Shown here: piece by piece, positions 7,878 to 17,618 of the stretch
Position numbering within the stretch: position 1 is the stretch's first letter
Layout: every line of letters starts with the position of its first letter
Assembly: GCA_963849485.1 (NCBI GenBank)
Contig: CAWKIF010000079.1
Location: 202,655-266,654 of the forward strand
Reading direction: 5' to 3'
DNA length: 64,000 bases
DNA from: CAVTWJ01 sp963849485
GTDB lineage: Bacteria; Oederibacteriota; Muellerivitia; Muellerivitales; Muellerivitaceae
Notes under the pieces: generated by a model
Database searches by the model: none
What the model saw: only the letters and a program-made list of their open reading frames with translations
What the model was told of the DNA's origin: nothing
Translations under genes and position numbers: made by a program

Positions 7878-7980
7878 GTCTCCCCCTCTGAAAGAGGGGG
7901 AAAAAGGGGGAGTTAGCCTTTTCTCGCTTCTTTACCAACGACTAATACCCCCACCCCCCTTTTTCAAAGGGGGGAATTGG
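7878..7980 (+). repeat. Intergenic G/C-run palindromes
   Basis: Two hairpins built from runs of C and G lie in the gap between ArsC and the cysteine protein: CCCCCTC/GAGGGGG at 7882-7900 and CCCCCCTTT/AAAGGGGGG at 7954-7974. Elements of this kind are common short palindromic repeats in environmental genomes. They may also stop transcription arriving from the gene at 8022 or 7828. No coding sequence is seen here. Confidence 0.55.
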
Positions 7981-8021
7981 CGTTCACGACGCGTTTTTCA
8001 AGTTTTGCCAAAGTTGAGCTC

Positions 8022-8423
8022 TTAAATAGGATAACGCTCCTTGATTCTAGCCTTTATTTCATCCCGGATTTCCCGAAAACTTTGTAGTTTTTCCTCTTCG
8101 GTTTCTTTCCCCACCCCCGGGTCGGGCAGGCCCCAATGGAGCCTCTCCGCTTTTCCCAGAAAAACCGGGCATTCCTCCTCAGCGCAAAGAGTGATGACCG
8201 TGGCGACCGTGGAGGGTTCAATCTCATCCACCGACTTGGACCGGTTCTTCGAAATGTCGATGCCCAGCTCGGCCAATGCCTTGATGGCGAAGGGGTTCAC
8301 CTTCGAGGGTTTGGACCCAGCGCTTTGGATTAATGCCTTATCCCCGAAATGGGCCTTGGCCAGGCCTTCGGCCATTTGGCTCCGGGCGGAATTGCCGACG
8401 CAAAGAAAGAGGATTTTTTCCAT
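8022..8423 (-). CDS. arsC: Arsenate reductase, low-molecular-weight phosphatase type
   Basis: The 133-residue protein has the phosphatase-type P-loop CVGNSAR (C-x5-R) near the N-terminus and the redox cysteine region TLCAEEECPVF used by thioredoxin-linked arsenate reductases. It reduces arsenate to arsenite for export. The ATG at 8423 is chosen because AAGGAG lies seven bases upstream, inside the end of the acr3 gene. This is the last gene of the arsenic operon and the second arsC in it. The two ArsC proteins are clearly different paralogues (CVGNSAR against CTKNSCR). Confidence 0.88.
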   Translation of the reverse strand: MEKILFLCVGNSARSQMAEGLAKAHFGDKALIQSAGSKPSKVNPFAIKALAELGIDISKNRSKSVDEIEPSTVATVITLCAEEECPVFLGKAERLHWGLPDPGVGKETEEEKLQSFREIRDEIKARIKERYPI

Positions 8424-8424
8424 C

Positions 8425-9521
<1,097 letters not shown>

Positions 9522-9540
<19 letters not shown>

Positions 9541-10373
9541 ACCGTCACGCTGAAGATGCCGACGCCCTTGGCTTCCAAATCCCGCAGTTCCGTTTCCGTG
9601 ACGTATTTCAGGAGAATTTCCCGGGGTACTTCCACCGCGCGCTCTTTTTGAATCTTGATATCCTTAAACCCCGCCTGTTGGATGAGCCCCAAGTATTCGC
9701 CCTTTAACACCGCGCCCGATACGCAACCCACGTAAAGCTCGGCCTGCTCCCGCAATGCCGGGGGTAATTCAGCGCCCAGGACGATATCCGAAACGTTGAA
9801 ATGCCCCCCGGGCTTGAGAACCCTAAAGATTTCCTGAAAAGCCTTGGCCTTGTCAGGCACCAGGTTGAGAACGCAATTGCTGATGACCACGTCCACGGCG
9901 TTTTCAGCCATGGGGAGAGCTTCAATTTCACCCAGGACGAAACCAACGTTGGAATAACCAAGCTTTTGGTTGTTGGCCTTGGCCTTATCGACCATGGCGG
10001 GCGTCATGTCCACGCCGGTCACCCGGCCCTTGTCCCCGACGATCCGCCGGGCCACGAAAGCGTCGTTTCCAGCCCCGCTTCCCAGATCCAGCACATGATC
10101 GCCTTCTTTAATCCCGGCAAGCTCGGTGGGAAGACCGCAACCCAGCCCCAAATCCGCCTCAGGCTGGTAGCCCGGCAACTTGGCATAATCCTCCCCAATG
10201 AAGCTGTAGGAAAAACCGCCCTTGGCTTCCCCTCCCCCGCAACAGGAAGAGCCCTTGCCGGACTCCTCCATCCCACAGCAGGATGTGGGCTGGTCCGCTT
10301 CGGCGATCTGGGCGTATCTTTCCCGCACGGCGGATTTTATTTTTTCGGATTCAACTAGATTTTTTCCCATCAT
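9522..10373 (-). CDS. arsM: Arsenite S-adenosylmethionine methyltransferase
   Basis: ArsM methylates arsenite to volatile or less reactive methylarsenicals. From the ATG at 10373 (GGAGG five bases upstream) it is about 283 residues. The SAM-binding motif is VLDLGSGAGNDAF, followed by VTGVDMTPAMV. The arsenic-binding cysteines are in LGLGCGLP, VISNCVLNL and LYVGCVSGA. A cysteine-rich insert near the N-terminus (CCGMEES then SSCCGGG) is common in bacterial ArsM and may also bind metal. It lies between arsC and acr3 in one operon. Confidence 0.93.
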
Positions 10374-10392
10374 GAACTCCTCCGCGTAATTT

Positions 10393-10833
10393 TTATCCCT
10401 TGGACTCGGCAATGGCGGGAAAACCCTTTTCGGCGACTTCCTTGAACTTCACGACGATCTCATCCCGCACCTTGCGGAATTCCGCCAGGATTTCCGGCGT
10501 CTCTTCTTCGGTCTGGGGCGGGTCGTCAAAAGGCCAGTAGAGCCTCCGGGATACGCCGGGGAAGATGGGACAGCGCTTATCGGCATCCGAACAAACGGTG
10601 ACAATATAGCCGAAGTAATCCCCCAGAAAATCAACCACGTCTTTCGAGAATTGGTCCGAGATGTCGATCCCGATTTCCTTCATGACCTTGATGGCGTTCT
10701 TGTTGACATGGGTGGGCTCCAATCCCGCGCTTTCGACGATGAATTTGCCCTTTCCGTAATGCTTCAAGACCCCCTCGGCCATTTGCGACCGGCAGGAGTT
10801 TTTCGTGCAGAGAATCAAGACTTTTTGCGCCAT
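10393..10833 (-). CDS. arsC: Arsenate reductase, low-molecular-weight phosphatase type (second copy)
   Basis: From the ATG at 10833 (GGAGG five bases upstream) the product is 146 residues. The catalytic loop is CTKNSCR, with SAGLEPTHVNKNAI and the redox cysteines in TVCSDADKRCPIFPG. This is the thioredoxin-coupled arsenate reductase form; the longer open frame to 11001 is an overlap with the regulator gene and is not used. It is the first enzyme gene after the regulator, 11 bases downstream of it. Confidence 0.9.
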   Translation of the reverse strand: MAQKVLILCTKNSCRSQMAEGVLKHYGKGKFIVESAGLEPTHVNKNAIKVMKEIGIDISDQFSKDVVDFLGDYFGYIVTVCSDADKRCPIFPGVSRRLYWPFDDPPQTEEETPEILAEFRKVRDEIVVKFKEVAEKGFPAIAESKG

Positions 10834-10844
10834 AACCGCCTCCC

Positions 10845-11222
10845 CTACTTCTTTTTTTCCACCCAACTGCCCAACACGGTTTTCAATTTCTTTTTCATCT
10901 CTTCCAGTTCCTGAATCTTGGCCTCGAACTCGTCGATTTTCTTTGAGAAAAGATTCACCGTCATATCGCAGCAGGGCCCCAAACCCTTGTCGCCGCAGCA
11001 CATGATGCTTTTGATTTCCTTGAGGGTCAGCCCCATTCCCTGGGCCTTCTGGATGAACATCAACTGGTCCACCGTATCGGCGGGATAAAGCCTGAATCCG
11101 CCCTCGCTTCGAGCGGGCTCCTTCAGCAGGCCCTCCTTCTCGTAATAGCGGATGGTGTCGATGGAGGCCCCGCTTTTCTGGGAGACTTGGCCGATTTGAA
11201 GGTTTGATTCGGTTTTATTCAT
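10845..11222 (-). CDS. MerR-family metal-responsive regulator of the arsenic operon
   Basis: The 125-residue protein has the MerR N-terminal helix-turn-helix (LQIGQVSQKSGASIDTIRYYEKEGLL), a long dimerisation helix and a C-terminal metal site with paired cysteines (IMCCGDKGLGPCCDM). It should twist a promoter with an over-long spacer into an active form when metal binds. Such a promoter lies directly upstream. Arsenic operons are more often run by ArsR, so a MerR-type switch here is less usual; the inducer could be arsenite, antimonite or another thiophilic metal. It heads the operon arsC-arsM-acr3-arsC. Confidence 0.85.
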   Translation of the reverse strand: MNKTESNLQIGQVSQKSGASIDTIRYYEKEGLLKEPARSEGGFRLYPADTVDQLMFIQKAQGMGLTLKEIKSIMCCGDKGLGPCCDMTVNLFSKKIDEFEAKIQELEEMKKKLKTVLGSWVEKKK

Positions 11223-11239
11223 GATGCGCTCCTGAGAGA

Positions 11240-11271
11240 AGTATAAGGTCTGGAGTATACTCCAGAGTCAA
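11240..11271 (-). promoter_or_regulatory. MerR-type promoter and operator of the arsenic operon
   Basis: On the minus strand the -35 is TTGACT (11266-11271) and the -10 is TATACT (11240-11245), separated by 20 bases instead of 17. The spacer holds a perfect 16-bp palindrome CTGGAGTATACTCCAG (11250-11265). Long spacer plus central palindrome is the defining layout of MerR-controlled promoters. The regulator start codon is 18 bases downstream, with AGGAG as ribosome site. Confidence 0.9.
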
Positions 11272-11425
11272 GGGCTGGTTTAATGGAATGCAGGAAAAGC
11301 GAGAGGGGATTTGTTAATAGTGGGTAAAAAAGCGCGGAAAACTATTTGAAATATTTTCCATGACAGGTTCTCGTCGTGGATAACTAATTAATTTTACAAA
11401 AGCCCATTACTGCCAATCCCTTCGT

Positions 11426-12025
11426 TTAGGGCGTAGGGCTCGGGGTTGGAGTTGAGAGAGAAATGACAATAGGCGTCAAATTAACAAACTGAAAGGGGTT
11501 GTTTGTAACGGTCCAGGTCACCGGCAGGTTGGAATTGGGAACCGCCACGGCTGAAAGATTGGCCCCATAACAAACCTCAAAACATTGGTACGGAGGGACT
11601 ATTTCGCTTACGGTTATGCTCACGCCGCTCGAACTTTCGCAAACCTGCGCGATTCCGGTGGTCTCGGAAGGACAGCAAACGGCGTTGGAAACGATGATCA
11701 ACATATCCTCACCGAAGGTGACGGGGGCTGCCGGAGGAGTGGAGGAACCGTACAGGGCGTCCCAATCGGCTTGACTGCGAATAATGACGAAGGGTGCGCC
11801 GCCCACTGGATTGGTTTGGTGAACGGAACCCAAATTGGCGCCGCCGGGAAGTGAAACACCTAACATTCCCCCACCGCCGAAATAACAAAAAGGTGTGATG
11901 GTCGAAGTGACGGTTGCCGTCGAAACCGGTGGCGCGGAACTCGGCCCCAAGGTGTAGGTCTTATTACAAGCGATAGGCAACAATAACGTAATGCCCGCCA
12001 ACGCCATCCACAAAATCATTTTCAT
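11426..12025 (-). CDS. Lipoprotein of unknown function
   Basis: This 199-residue protein has a lipoprotein signal: a hydrophobic stretch ending LLLPIAC, with the lipidated Cys at about position 20. The mature part has a Ser/Thr/Pro-rich linker, the pattern SQADWDALYGSS followed by DMLIIVSN, and six further cysteines suggesting disulfides. SQADWDALY-type motifs occur in small secreted domains of unknown role. It is a lone gene, separated by about 200 bases from the arsenic regulator and about 110 bases from the complex genes. The tail is TPTPSPTP. Confidence 0.6.
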   Translation of the reverse strand: MKMILWMALAGITLLLPIACNKTYTLGPSSAPPVSTATVTSTITPFCYFGGGGMLGVSLPGGANLGSVHQTNPVGGAPFVIIRSQADWDALYGSSTPPAAPVTFGEDMLIIVSNAVCCPSETTGIAQVCESSSGVSITVSEIVPPYQCFEVCYGANLSAVAVPNSNLPVTWTVTNNPFQFVNLTPIVISLSTPTPSPTP

Positions 12026-12136
12026 GTCTTCACTCTCACTTGAAGAACTTTCTTAAATATGCATGACAAATAATACCACTTTTTTTCAAGTTTTTGAGCG
12101 CTCCCCCGGTTTCACCGATCCTAAACCAGACAGCCT

Positions 12137-12916
12137 TCACAAATTATTTTTCTCAATTTTCCCCAACAACCTTAGAAGTCCGTCCAGAATCGTCAGGGGA
12201 TGGGGCGGACAGCCAGGGATATATAGATCCACCGGAACCGTGGAGGAGGCCCCGCCCAGCTGTTGCGGATTCTTCAGGAAAGGCCCTCCCGAGATGGCGC
12301 AGGCTCCTACCGCGATGACAATCTTGGGAGGCGCGACCGCCGCGTATGTTTTCTCCAGGGCCAGTTTCATGTTTTCGGTAACGCACCCGGTGACCAGGAG
12401 CCCATCCGCGTGGCGCGGGGAGGCCACCATTTGGATTCCGAACCGGCCTAGGTCCCAGCCGACCGTTCCTAAGACATTCACATCCGCTTCGCAGGCGTTA
12501 CAGCCCCCGGCGCTGACCTGACGGAGTTTGAGCGAACGGCCGAACAGCTTGAGGAGTTTCTCGTCCAACGCCCGGGCCAGGCGAAGTTCCATTTCCGGGC
12601 CGGCGACCAGGTCTCCCTTTGAGCGAACCGCCAGGCGGTAATCCTTCCCATAGCTAATGGCCCCTTGCGGGCAGGCATCCATGCAATCCGTGCAAAAGAG
12701 ACAGCGGCCCAGGTCGATATGAGGCCCTGTACCTTTAATCGTGATGGCGTCCACCGGGCAGGCTTCCACGCAATCCTGGCAACCGGACGGGCATTTTGAC
12801 GCGTCGACCAGGGGCAAACCCCGGAAGTTCTCAGGCATTGGAGGCGGGGGGCACTGGGGAAACTCGATCGTCCGATGGCCCTGCTGAAACCTGGCTTTCA
12901 GGATCTTATACATCAT
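12137..12916 (-). CDS. Ferredoxin/small-subunit fusion of an Ech/Hyf-like complex (HyfH+HyfI type)
   Basis: The protein is about 259 residues from the ATG at 12916 (a second ATG follows at 12913; GGAGG upstream). Two 4Fe-4S ferredoxin sites come first: CPSGCQDCVEACP and CLFCTDCMDACP. Then comes the NuoB-like domain with the four cysteines of the proximal cluster: GGCNACEADVNVL, GACAISGGPF and IPGCPPHPLTIL. All cluster ligands are intact, so electrons can reach the large subunit from a soluble donor. It is the last gene of the complex and is separated from the large subunit by a palindromic repeat. Confidence 0.85.
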   Translation of the reverse strand: MMYKILKARFQQGHRTIEFPQCPPPPMPENFRGLPLVDASKCPSGCQDCVEACPVDAITIKGTGPHIDLGRCLFCTDCMDACPQGAISYGKDYRLAVRSKGDLVAGPEMELRLARALDEKLLKLFGRSLKLRQVSAGGCNACEADVNVLGTVGWDLGRFGIQMVASPRHADGLLVTGCVTENMKLALEKTYAAVAPPKIVIAVGACAISGGPFLKNPQQLGGASSTVPVDLYIPGCPPHPLTILDGLLRLLGKIEKNNL

Positions 12917-12959
12917 TGACCTCCAGGATAAAAAACCAAGGCCAAACAAAATCATTTCT

Positions 12960-13073
12960 CACCGCCAAGACGCGAAGACGCCAAGAAAGGCAAGACAAGA
13001 TGAGAGGTGTTTTGGCAATTCCTGGTTTCTTCTTTTCTTTGTAGTTCTTGGCGTTCTTGGTGTCTTGGCGGTG
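12960..13073 (+). repeat. Intergenic palindromic repeat, copy A
   Basis: The two arms are CACCGCCAAGAC (12960 on) and GTCTTGGCGGTG (ending 13073), with further GCCAAGAAAGGC and TTCTTGGCG blocks inside. The same type of unit recurs at 26032-26140. It lies between the large- and small-subunit genes of the complex and has no coding sequence. Confidence 0.75.
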
Positions 13074-13102
13074 AAAATTTAGATGTTGCCTTATGTTTGT
13101 TT

Positions 13103-14620
13103 TCATAGGTCGTGCCCGCAGTAGGAAAGGTTGAAACTCTTGTTGCACAGCGGGAAATCCGAGATGGCCTGGTTGCGGAGGGCCATGGCCAAGGCGCTCC
13201 AATTGTGGAAGGAAGGGTCGGTGATCTTGTACCGGACAAATTGCCCGTCCTTCCCCGTCAGGGCGACATGGCAGACTTCCCCCCGCCAGCCCTCGGTCAG
13301 GGAGACCGCCAGCCGGTTGGCCGGGATCTTTCCCAGGGTCTTTTCCTTTTCCGGGGCGGGCAGGTTCATCAACCTTTCCCGGATGAATTGGATGGACCGC
13401 TTGATCTCCAGCCAGCGCACGAAAGCCCGGGAATGCACGTCCCCGGCATGGGCCGTGGAAACCGGAACCATCACGAACCGGTAGGGGCCAAAGGGGTGGT
13501 TGAACCGGACGTCCGTTTCCATCCCGCAGGCGCGGGCGGCGGGGCCCACCCATCCCAGTTCCCGGGCCTGTTCCCGGCTGACGGCGCCCGTATCGTCGAA
13601 CCGGTCCACCACGGAGGCGGTTTCCCACAAAAGATCCACGGCCTGGGTGACGTCCTTTTCCGCTTCGTCCAATTTTTTCAGCAGTTCGGCCGCCCGGGGT
13701 GATTCCAGCCGGAAGCGGTTGCCCCCCACCTTCAACAGGCTCCTTCCAAACCGGCTACCGCAGAGCGCGGCGGTCATGTTCAGGAAATCCCCACGGATCC
13801 TCCCGCAATAGGAGGCGGTCGGGAGAAACCCCACGTCGCCCGCCAAGGCGCCCAGGTCCCCCGTATGGTTGGCCAACCGCTCCAGTTCAAGGGCGATGGC
13901 CCTCACCATCCAGTCGTGGGCGGTGATCTTGGCGCCCCTTAAACCTTCCAGGTTTTGGCAATAGGCCCAGGTATGGGCGATGGTGGAATCGCCCGAGACC
14001 GCCTCCATCTGGTAAAGGGAATCCTTCCGGGGCCCCCGGATCAGGGCTTCCTCCACGCCCCGGTGCTGGTAGCCGAGCGAAATCTCCAGGTGAAAAACCT
14101 CTTCCCCGTGGCATTGGAACCTGAAATGGCCGGGCTCGATGACGCCCGCGTGGACCGGGCCGACCGCGACCTCATGCACCTCATCGCCCTTGACCCGGTA
14201 AAAGTCCATGAGGCCGATCGGCGGCACCCCGCGGGCGGAGGGAGTCTTATCGATGGTGCCGGTGAATCTCACGGGCTTCAACCAGGGATGGCCCTCGGGG
14301 GTGAGCCCGAATTGCTCGGCGATCTCCCTCTCAAAAAGGTGCACTTGGGGACAATCGGGCGTGAGGGACGGGAAAGCTTTCTCACGGACGTTGGTCTTGA
14401 AAACGAGGAGCCGGTTGTTGGGATCGTCGGCGAAAACCGCCACCAAGTCCACCCCGGTTCCATCCTCCGGGATGGCCCCAAAAAAGGAAGCCACCCGAAA
14501 ACCCTTTTCAACGCCATGGCGCATGCAATTCTGAAAATCGCCGAATCCCAGGGCGGGGATTCGCCCATAGTCCACGGAAGAGCCGTTGGCGAGGATGACG
14601 AAATGTTCCAGGGGGGTCAT
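13103..14620 (-). CDS. Hydrogenase-like large subunit lacking the [NiFe] ligands (HyfG/NuoCD type)
   Basis: From the ATG at 14620 (ATGA overlap with the upstream gene) it is 505 residues: a NuoC-like 30-kDa domain first (FEREIAEQFG, GHPWLKP), then a NuoD/hydrogenase large-subunit domain. The N-terminal ligand motif R-x-C-G-x-C is replaced: where hydrogenases read RVCGICGFAH, this protein reads AVSGDSTIAH, with Ser209 and Ser212 in place of both cysteines. The C-terminal PCxxC is also lost; only one cysteine remains in NLSYCGHDL at the end. It therefore should not bind nickel-iron. This fits the Ehr (energy-converting-hydrogenase-related) complexes of unknown reaction. Confidence 0.88.
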   Translation of the reverse strand: MTPLEHFVILANGSSVDYGRIPALGFGDFQNCMRHGVEKGFRVASFFGAIPEDGTGVDLVAVFADDPNNRLLVFKTNVREKAFPSLTPDCPQVHLFEREIAEQFGLTPEGHPWLKPVRFTGTIDKTPSARGVPPIGLMDFYRVKGDEVHEVAVGPVHAGVIEPGHFRFQCHGEEVFHLEISLGYQHRGVEEALIRGPRKDSLYQMEAVSGDSTIAHTWAYCQNLEGLRGAKITAHDWMVRAIALELERLANHTGDLGALAGDVGFLPTASYCGRIRGDFLNMTAALCGSRFGRSLLKVGGNRFRLESPRAAELLKKLDEAEKDVTQAVDLLWETASVVDRFDDTGAVSREQARELGWVGPAARACGMETDVRFNHPFGPYRFVMVPVSTAHAGDVHSRAFVRWLEIKRSIQFIRERLMNLPAPEKEKTLGKIPANRLAVSLTEGWRGEVCHVALTGKDGQFVRYKITDPSFHNWSALAMALRNQAISDFPLCNKSFNLSYCGHDL

Positions 14621-16050
14621 GAGGGGATACTCCAATCGTTCACCGCGTCCTGGATGAGTTTCATCACGGGATCGGGGATATAAAGACCCATGAGCAGGAC
14701 CAGGCCCATCAAAACCAAGGGTGGCAGGACCGTGAGAAAGGTCTCGCGATAGTCCGTGGCCTTGGCCGCGTCTGAGGGTTCACCCAGGCAAACCGCCAGC
14801 ACCGTACTGCCCATGCCCATAAAAACCACCATCTGGAGGAAAAGAAAAACGCCCCCCACGATGTATTGGTGGTTCTCGAAGGTGGATCTCAAAATCGTGA
14901 ACTCGCTCAAGAAAGGCCCGAAGGGCGGCGAGCCGGTGACGGCGATAAACCCGGCCAGGAACAGCGGGCCCGAGACCGGAAGACGGCGGAGGGCCCCCGA
15001 AACGTCGTCGCGCGACTTGCTGTGGTAGGCGCTGTAGAGGTTCCCCGAAACGAGAAAGAGCATCCCCTTCGTCAGGGCGTTGTTGATGAGATGGAGGAAG
15101 GAGCCGAAAATCCCGATCCCGCCCATGCTGATCCCCAAGACCAAAATTCCCATGTTCTCCACGCTCGAGTAGGCCAGCATGCGCTTGAAATCCTTTTGCC
15201 GGGCCATGAAGACGGCCCCGAAGGCGATGGACAAGAGCCCCAGCGCCAAAAGGGACCGGTCCGCGAAGGCCCCCTCGCCCGCGGCATGGAGGATCTTCGT
15301 GACCCGCAGGATCGCCAGGAACGCGCAGTTCAAAAGCGCGCCCGACAGGAGGGCGGAGACCAGGGCGGGGGATTCGCTGTGCGCGTCGGGAAGCCAGGTG
15401 TGCATGGGGGCCAGCCCCATCTTGGTCCCGTAGCCCACCAAAAGGGCGGCGAAGGCGGCGTGAAGCCAGGGTTTGGAAAACGAACCCGCCGAGCGCGCCA
15501 GGTCGTCCATCATTAAGGTCGTGGGGCCGCCTCCCGCAAGGGAGGCGTAGGCCATGAAGAAAGTGCCCAAGAGGGCCAGGGCGATGCCGACCGAGCAGAT
15601 GAGGAGGAATTTCCAGGCCGCCTCGATGGCCCGGTTGTTGTGGTTGAAGTATATCAGGGGGGCGCTTACCAGCGAAGTGGCCTCAATGCCGACCCACATG
15701 AGTTCCAGCTGCCGGGAGAGGGCGACCAGCGACAGGAGAGCCAAAAGAAAAAGCAGGCAGGCGCAAAAAACGCGGTTGGACTTTTCCAGCGTCTTCCCCA
15801 GGTAGGACGGGGCATAGGACAGGCAGGCGAAAAACAAAAGGGAGACGACCGCCAATACCAGTTTCCCGAGGGGGTCCAGGAAAAGCCACCCCTGGGCCGC
15901 CGACAGGTTGTTTTGACCCAGCGCGCACAAGACCAGGACCAAATGCGCCCCCGAGAATACCGGGAGAAACAGGGGCCGGAACCGGTTGGAGGGGAAAAGA
16001 TAGGCCGCCGCCCCACCTATGAAAGGAACGAAGAAAATGAAATAAAGCAT
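14617..16050 (-). CDS. Antiporter-like membrane subunit (HyfF/NuoM type)
   Basis: This 477-residue protein has about 14 membrane segments of the Mrp/NuoLMN family. The ion-path residues are visible: a glutamate in MWVGIEATSLV and a lysine in GYGTKMGLAPMHTWLPDAH, plus a second lysine in DFKRMLAYSSVENMG. Such subunits move protons or sodium ions, coupled to the redox arm. It overlaps the large-subunit gene by 4 bases and follows the HyfE-like gene by 4. Confidence 0.85.
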   Translation of the reverse strand: MLYFIFFVPFIGGAAAYLFPSNRFRPLFLPVFSGAHLVLVLCALGQNNLSAAQGWLFLDPLGKLVLAVVSLLFFACLSYAPSYLGKTLEKSNRVFCACLLFLLALLSLVALSRQLELMWVGIEATSLVSAPLIYFNHNNRAIEAAWKFLLICSVGIALALLGTFFMAYASLAGGGPTTLMMDDLARSAGSFSKPWLHAAFAALLVGYGTKMGLAPMHTWLPDAHSESPALVSALLSGALLNCAFLAILRVTKILHAAGEGAFADRSLLALGLLSIAFGAVFMARQKDFKRMLAYSSVENMGILVLGISMGGIGIFGSFLHLINNALTKGMLFLVSGNLYSAYHSKSRDDVSGALRRLPVSGPLFLAGFIAVTGSPPFGPFLSEFTILRSTFENHQYIVGGVFLFLQMVVFMGMGSTVLAVCLGEPSDAAKATDYRETFLTVLPPLVLMGLVLLMGLYIPDPVMKLIQDAVNDWSIPS

Positions 16051-16054
16051 GGGC

Positions 16055-16696
16055 CTAATCCTTTAGGGAAGTCAATTTATTGGAGTCCAGGGACGAGAAT
16101 GCCTTTTGGATGTGGTTCAAAATGATGCCGAGGACGAAAATACAGACGAACAGATCCAGCAGCACCCCGACTTCCGCAAGGAACGGCATGGTCTCCAGCA
16201 ACAGCAGGGCGAAAACGAAGATCCCGTTCTCGAGGATCAAAAACCCCACCACCTGGGTGATGGCCTTGTGGCGGGTGGTGAGCATGATGAACCCGGTCAA
16301 GATCGTGGAAAAGGAACCGGGCAGGATGAGGGTGGCCTTGTGCAGTGGCATCAGGGGGAGATGGCCCGCATAGAGGAGCCCCAAAATAGTCCCGAAGGCT
16401 CCCAAAAGCATCGAAGGGATGAAACCCAGCAAGGGTTCCACCTCGCGGCGGATTTTCACGTCCCGCATGGCCTTGAAAAGGAGGGAGGGGATCAAAAAAC
16501 CCTTGATGGCGATAATGGCCAGGCAGAGAAAGGGGATGTGGATTTCCCCCACGCCCTCCATCATCAGGGGCATCAGGCCCAGCAAGAGTCCCTGGGCCGC
16601 CGAAAGGCGGATGACCGTGCCGATTTGGCTGGTTCCCAGGGCGAGAAAATTCACCAGGACCAGCACGATGATGAGTGAATTGATTCCAGCGTCCAT
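16055..16696 (-). CDS. HyfE-like membrane subunit
   Basis: This 213-residue protein is built of about seven membrane helices and resembles HyfE, which carries NuoK-like features. Hydrophobic blocks are regular and a short charged stretch MRDVKIRREVEPLLGF divides it. It sits between the NuoH-like and NuoM-like subunits, as in Hyf and Ehr clusters. No catalytic motif is expected. The spacing to both neighbours is 4 bases. Confidence 0.8.
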   Translation of the reverse strand: MDAGINSLIIVLVLVNFLALGTSQIGTVIRLSAAQGLLLGLMPLMMEGVGEIHIPFLCLAIIAIKGFLIPSLLFKAMRDVKIRREVEPLLGFIPSMLLGAFGTILGLLYAGHLPLMPLHKATLILPGSFSTILTGFIMLTTRHKAITQVVGFLILENGIFVFALLLLETMPFLAEVGVLLDLFVCIFVLGIILNHIQKAFSSLDSNKLTSLKD

Positions 16697-16700
16697 TAAA

Positions 16701-17612
16701 TCACCTCACTAAAAGGATGAAACCAAAAGCCGACAACAGGCAGGCGGAAACCAAAAGGTTGGGGATGTACTTGAGCCTCAACCGCGCCATGAAGGATTCC
16801 ACAAGGCCGACCCCCACCGACAGGAACCCCATTTCGAGAATGAAGGAAAACCAATCCTCCAAAGTCGAGGTGTCCCAGGGAAGGGCCACGTCCATCACCA
16901 GGGCGGCCATCAAGAGCAGCTTCATCGAGGACCCGTGCAGGATGAGCCCGAGGGCGGGCCCGCTATGGTCCAACACCATGACCTCATGGACCATGGTCAA
17001 TTCCAAATGCGTGTTGGGATCGTCAAACGGGATGCGGCTGTTCTCGGCCAGAAGCACGATGAACCAGGCGACGGAGATGAGGATCAGGGAGGCGATCTTT
17101 TCCGGGCCCACCCTGAAGTTCTCGCCCAGGACCATATCCGACAGGCAATAGGTCTGCGAAAGCCTCGCGAGCGCCAGAAAACCGAAAAACAGGGCCGGTT
17201 CGGCGAAGGACGCGAAGGAGACTTCCCGGGAGGCCCCCATGCCCTCGAAGGAAGAACCCGTATCCAGGGCGGCGCATGCCGTGAAAAACCTCCCCAGGGC
17301 CAGGATATAGGCCAGGAAGATCATGTCTCCCTGGAATGCCAAGGGCGCCCGATGGTGCCCCAGGGGGACCACCAGCGAGGCGGTGAAGACCGAGATCCAT
17401 CCCACCCAGGGCCCCGCGAGGAAAACCCAGGAGGTTGTGCGGCTAAGGACCATTCCCTTGCGGAAAAGTTTGTTCAAATCAAAATAAACCTGGAAAAGCG
17501 GGGGCCCCACCCGACCGGCGATGAGGGCCTTTGTCTTGTTGATGATGCCCAGCAGCAGGGGCGACAGGAACAGGACCAGGGACAAGTGGATCAAATCATT
17601 CAGTATCGTCAC
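16701..17612 (-). CDS. NuoH-like membrane anchor subunit (HyfC/HycD type)
   Basis: This 303-residue protein has about eight membrane helices. NuoH-type features include GRVGPPLFQVYFDLNKLFRKG near the N-terminus, a conserved acidic stretch SRIPFDDPNTHLELTMVHE and an EVSFASFAEPAL loop. This subunit holds the redox arm on the membrane and passes conformational change to the antiporter subunits. It overlaps none of its neighbours but is spaced by only 4-6 bases. Confidence 0.87.
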   Translation of the reverse strand: MTILNDLIHLSLVLFLSPLLLGIINKTKALIAGRVGPPLFQVYFDLNKLFRKGMVLSRTTSWVFLAGPWVGWISVFTASLVVPLGHHRAPLAFQGDMIFLAYILALGRFFTACAALDTGSSFEGMGASREVSFASFAEPALFFGFLALARLSQTYCLSDMVLGENFRVGPEKIASLILISVAWFIVLLAENSRIPFDDPNTHLELTMVHEVMVLDHSGPALGLILHGSSMKLLLMAALVMDVALPWDTSTLEDWFSFILEMGFLSVGVGLVESFMARLRLKYIPNLLVSACLLSAFGFILLVR

Positions 17613-17618
17613 GGTTTC

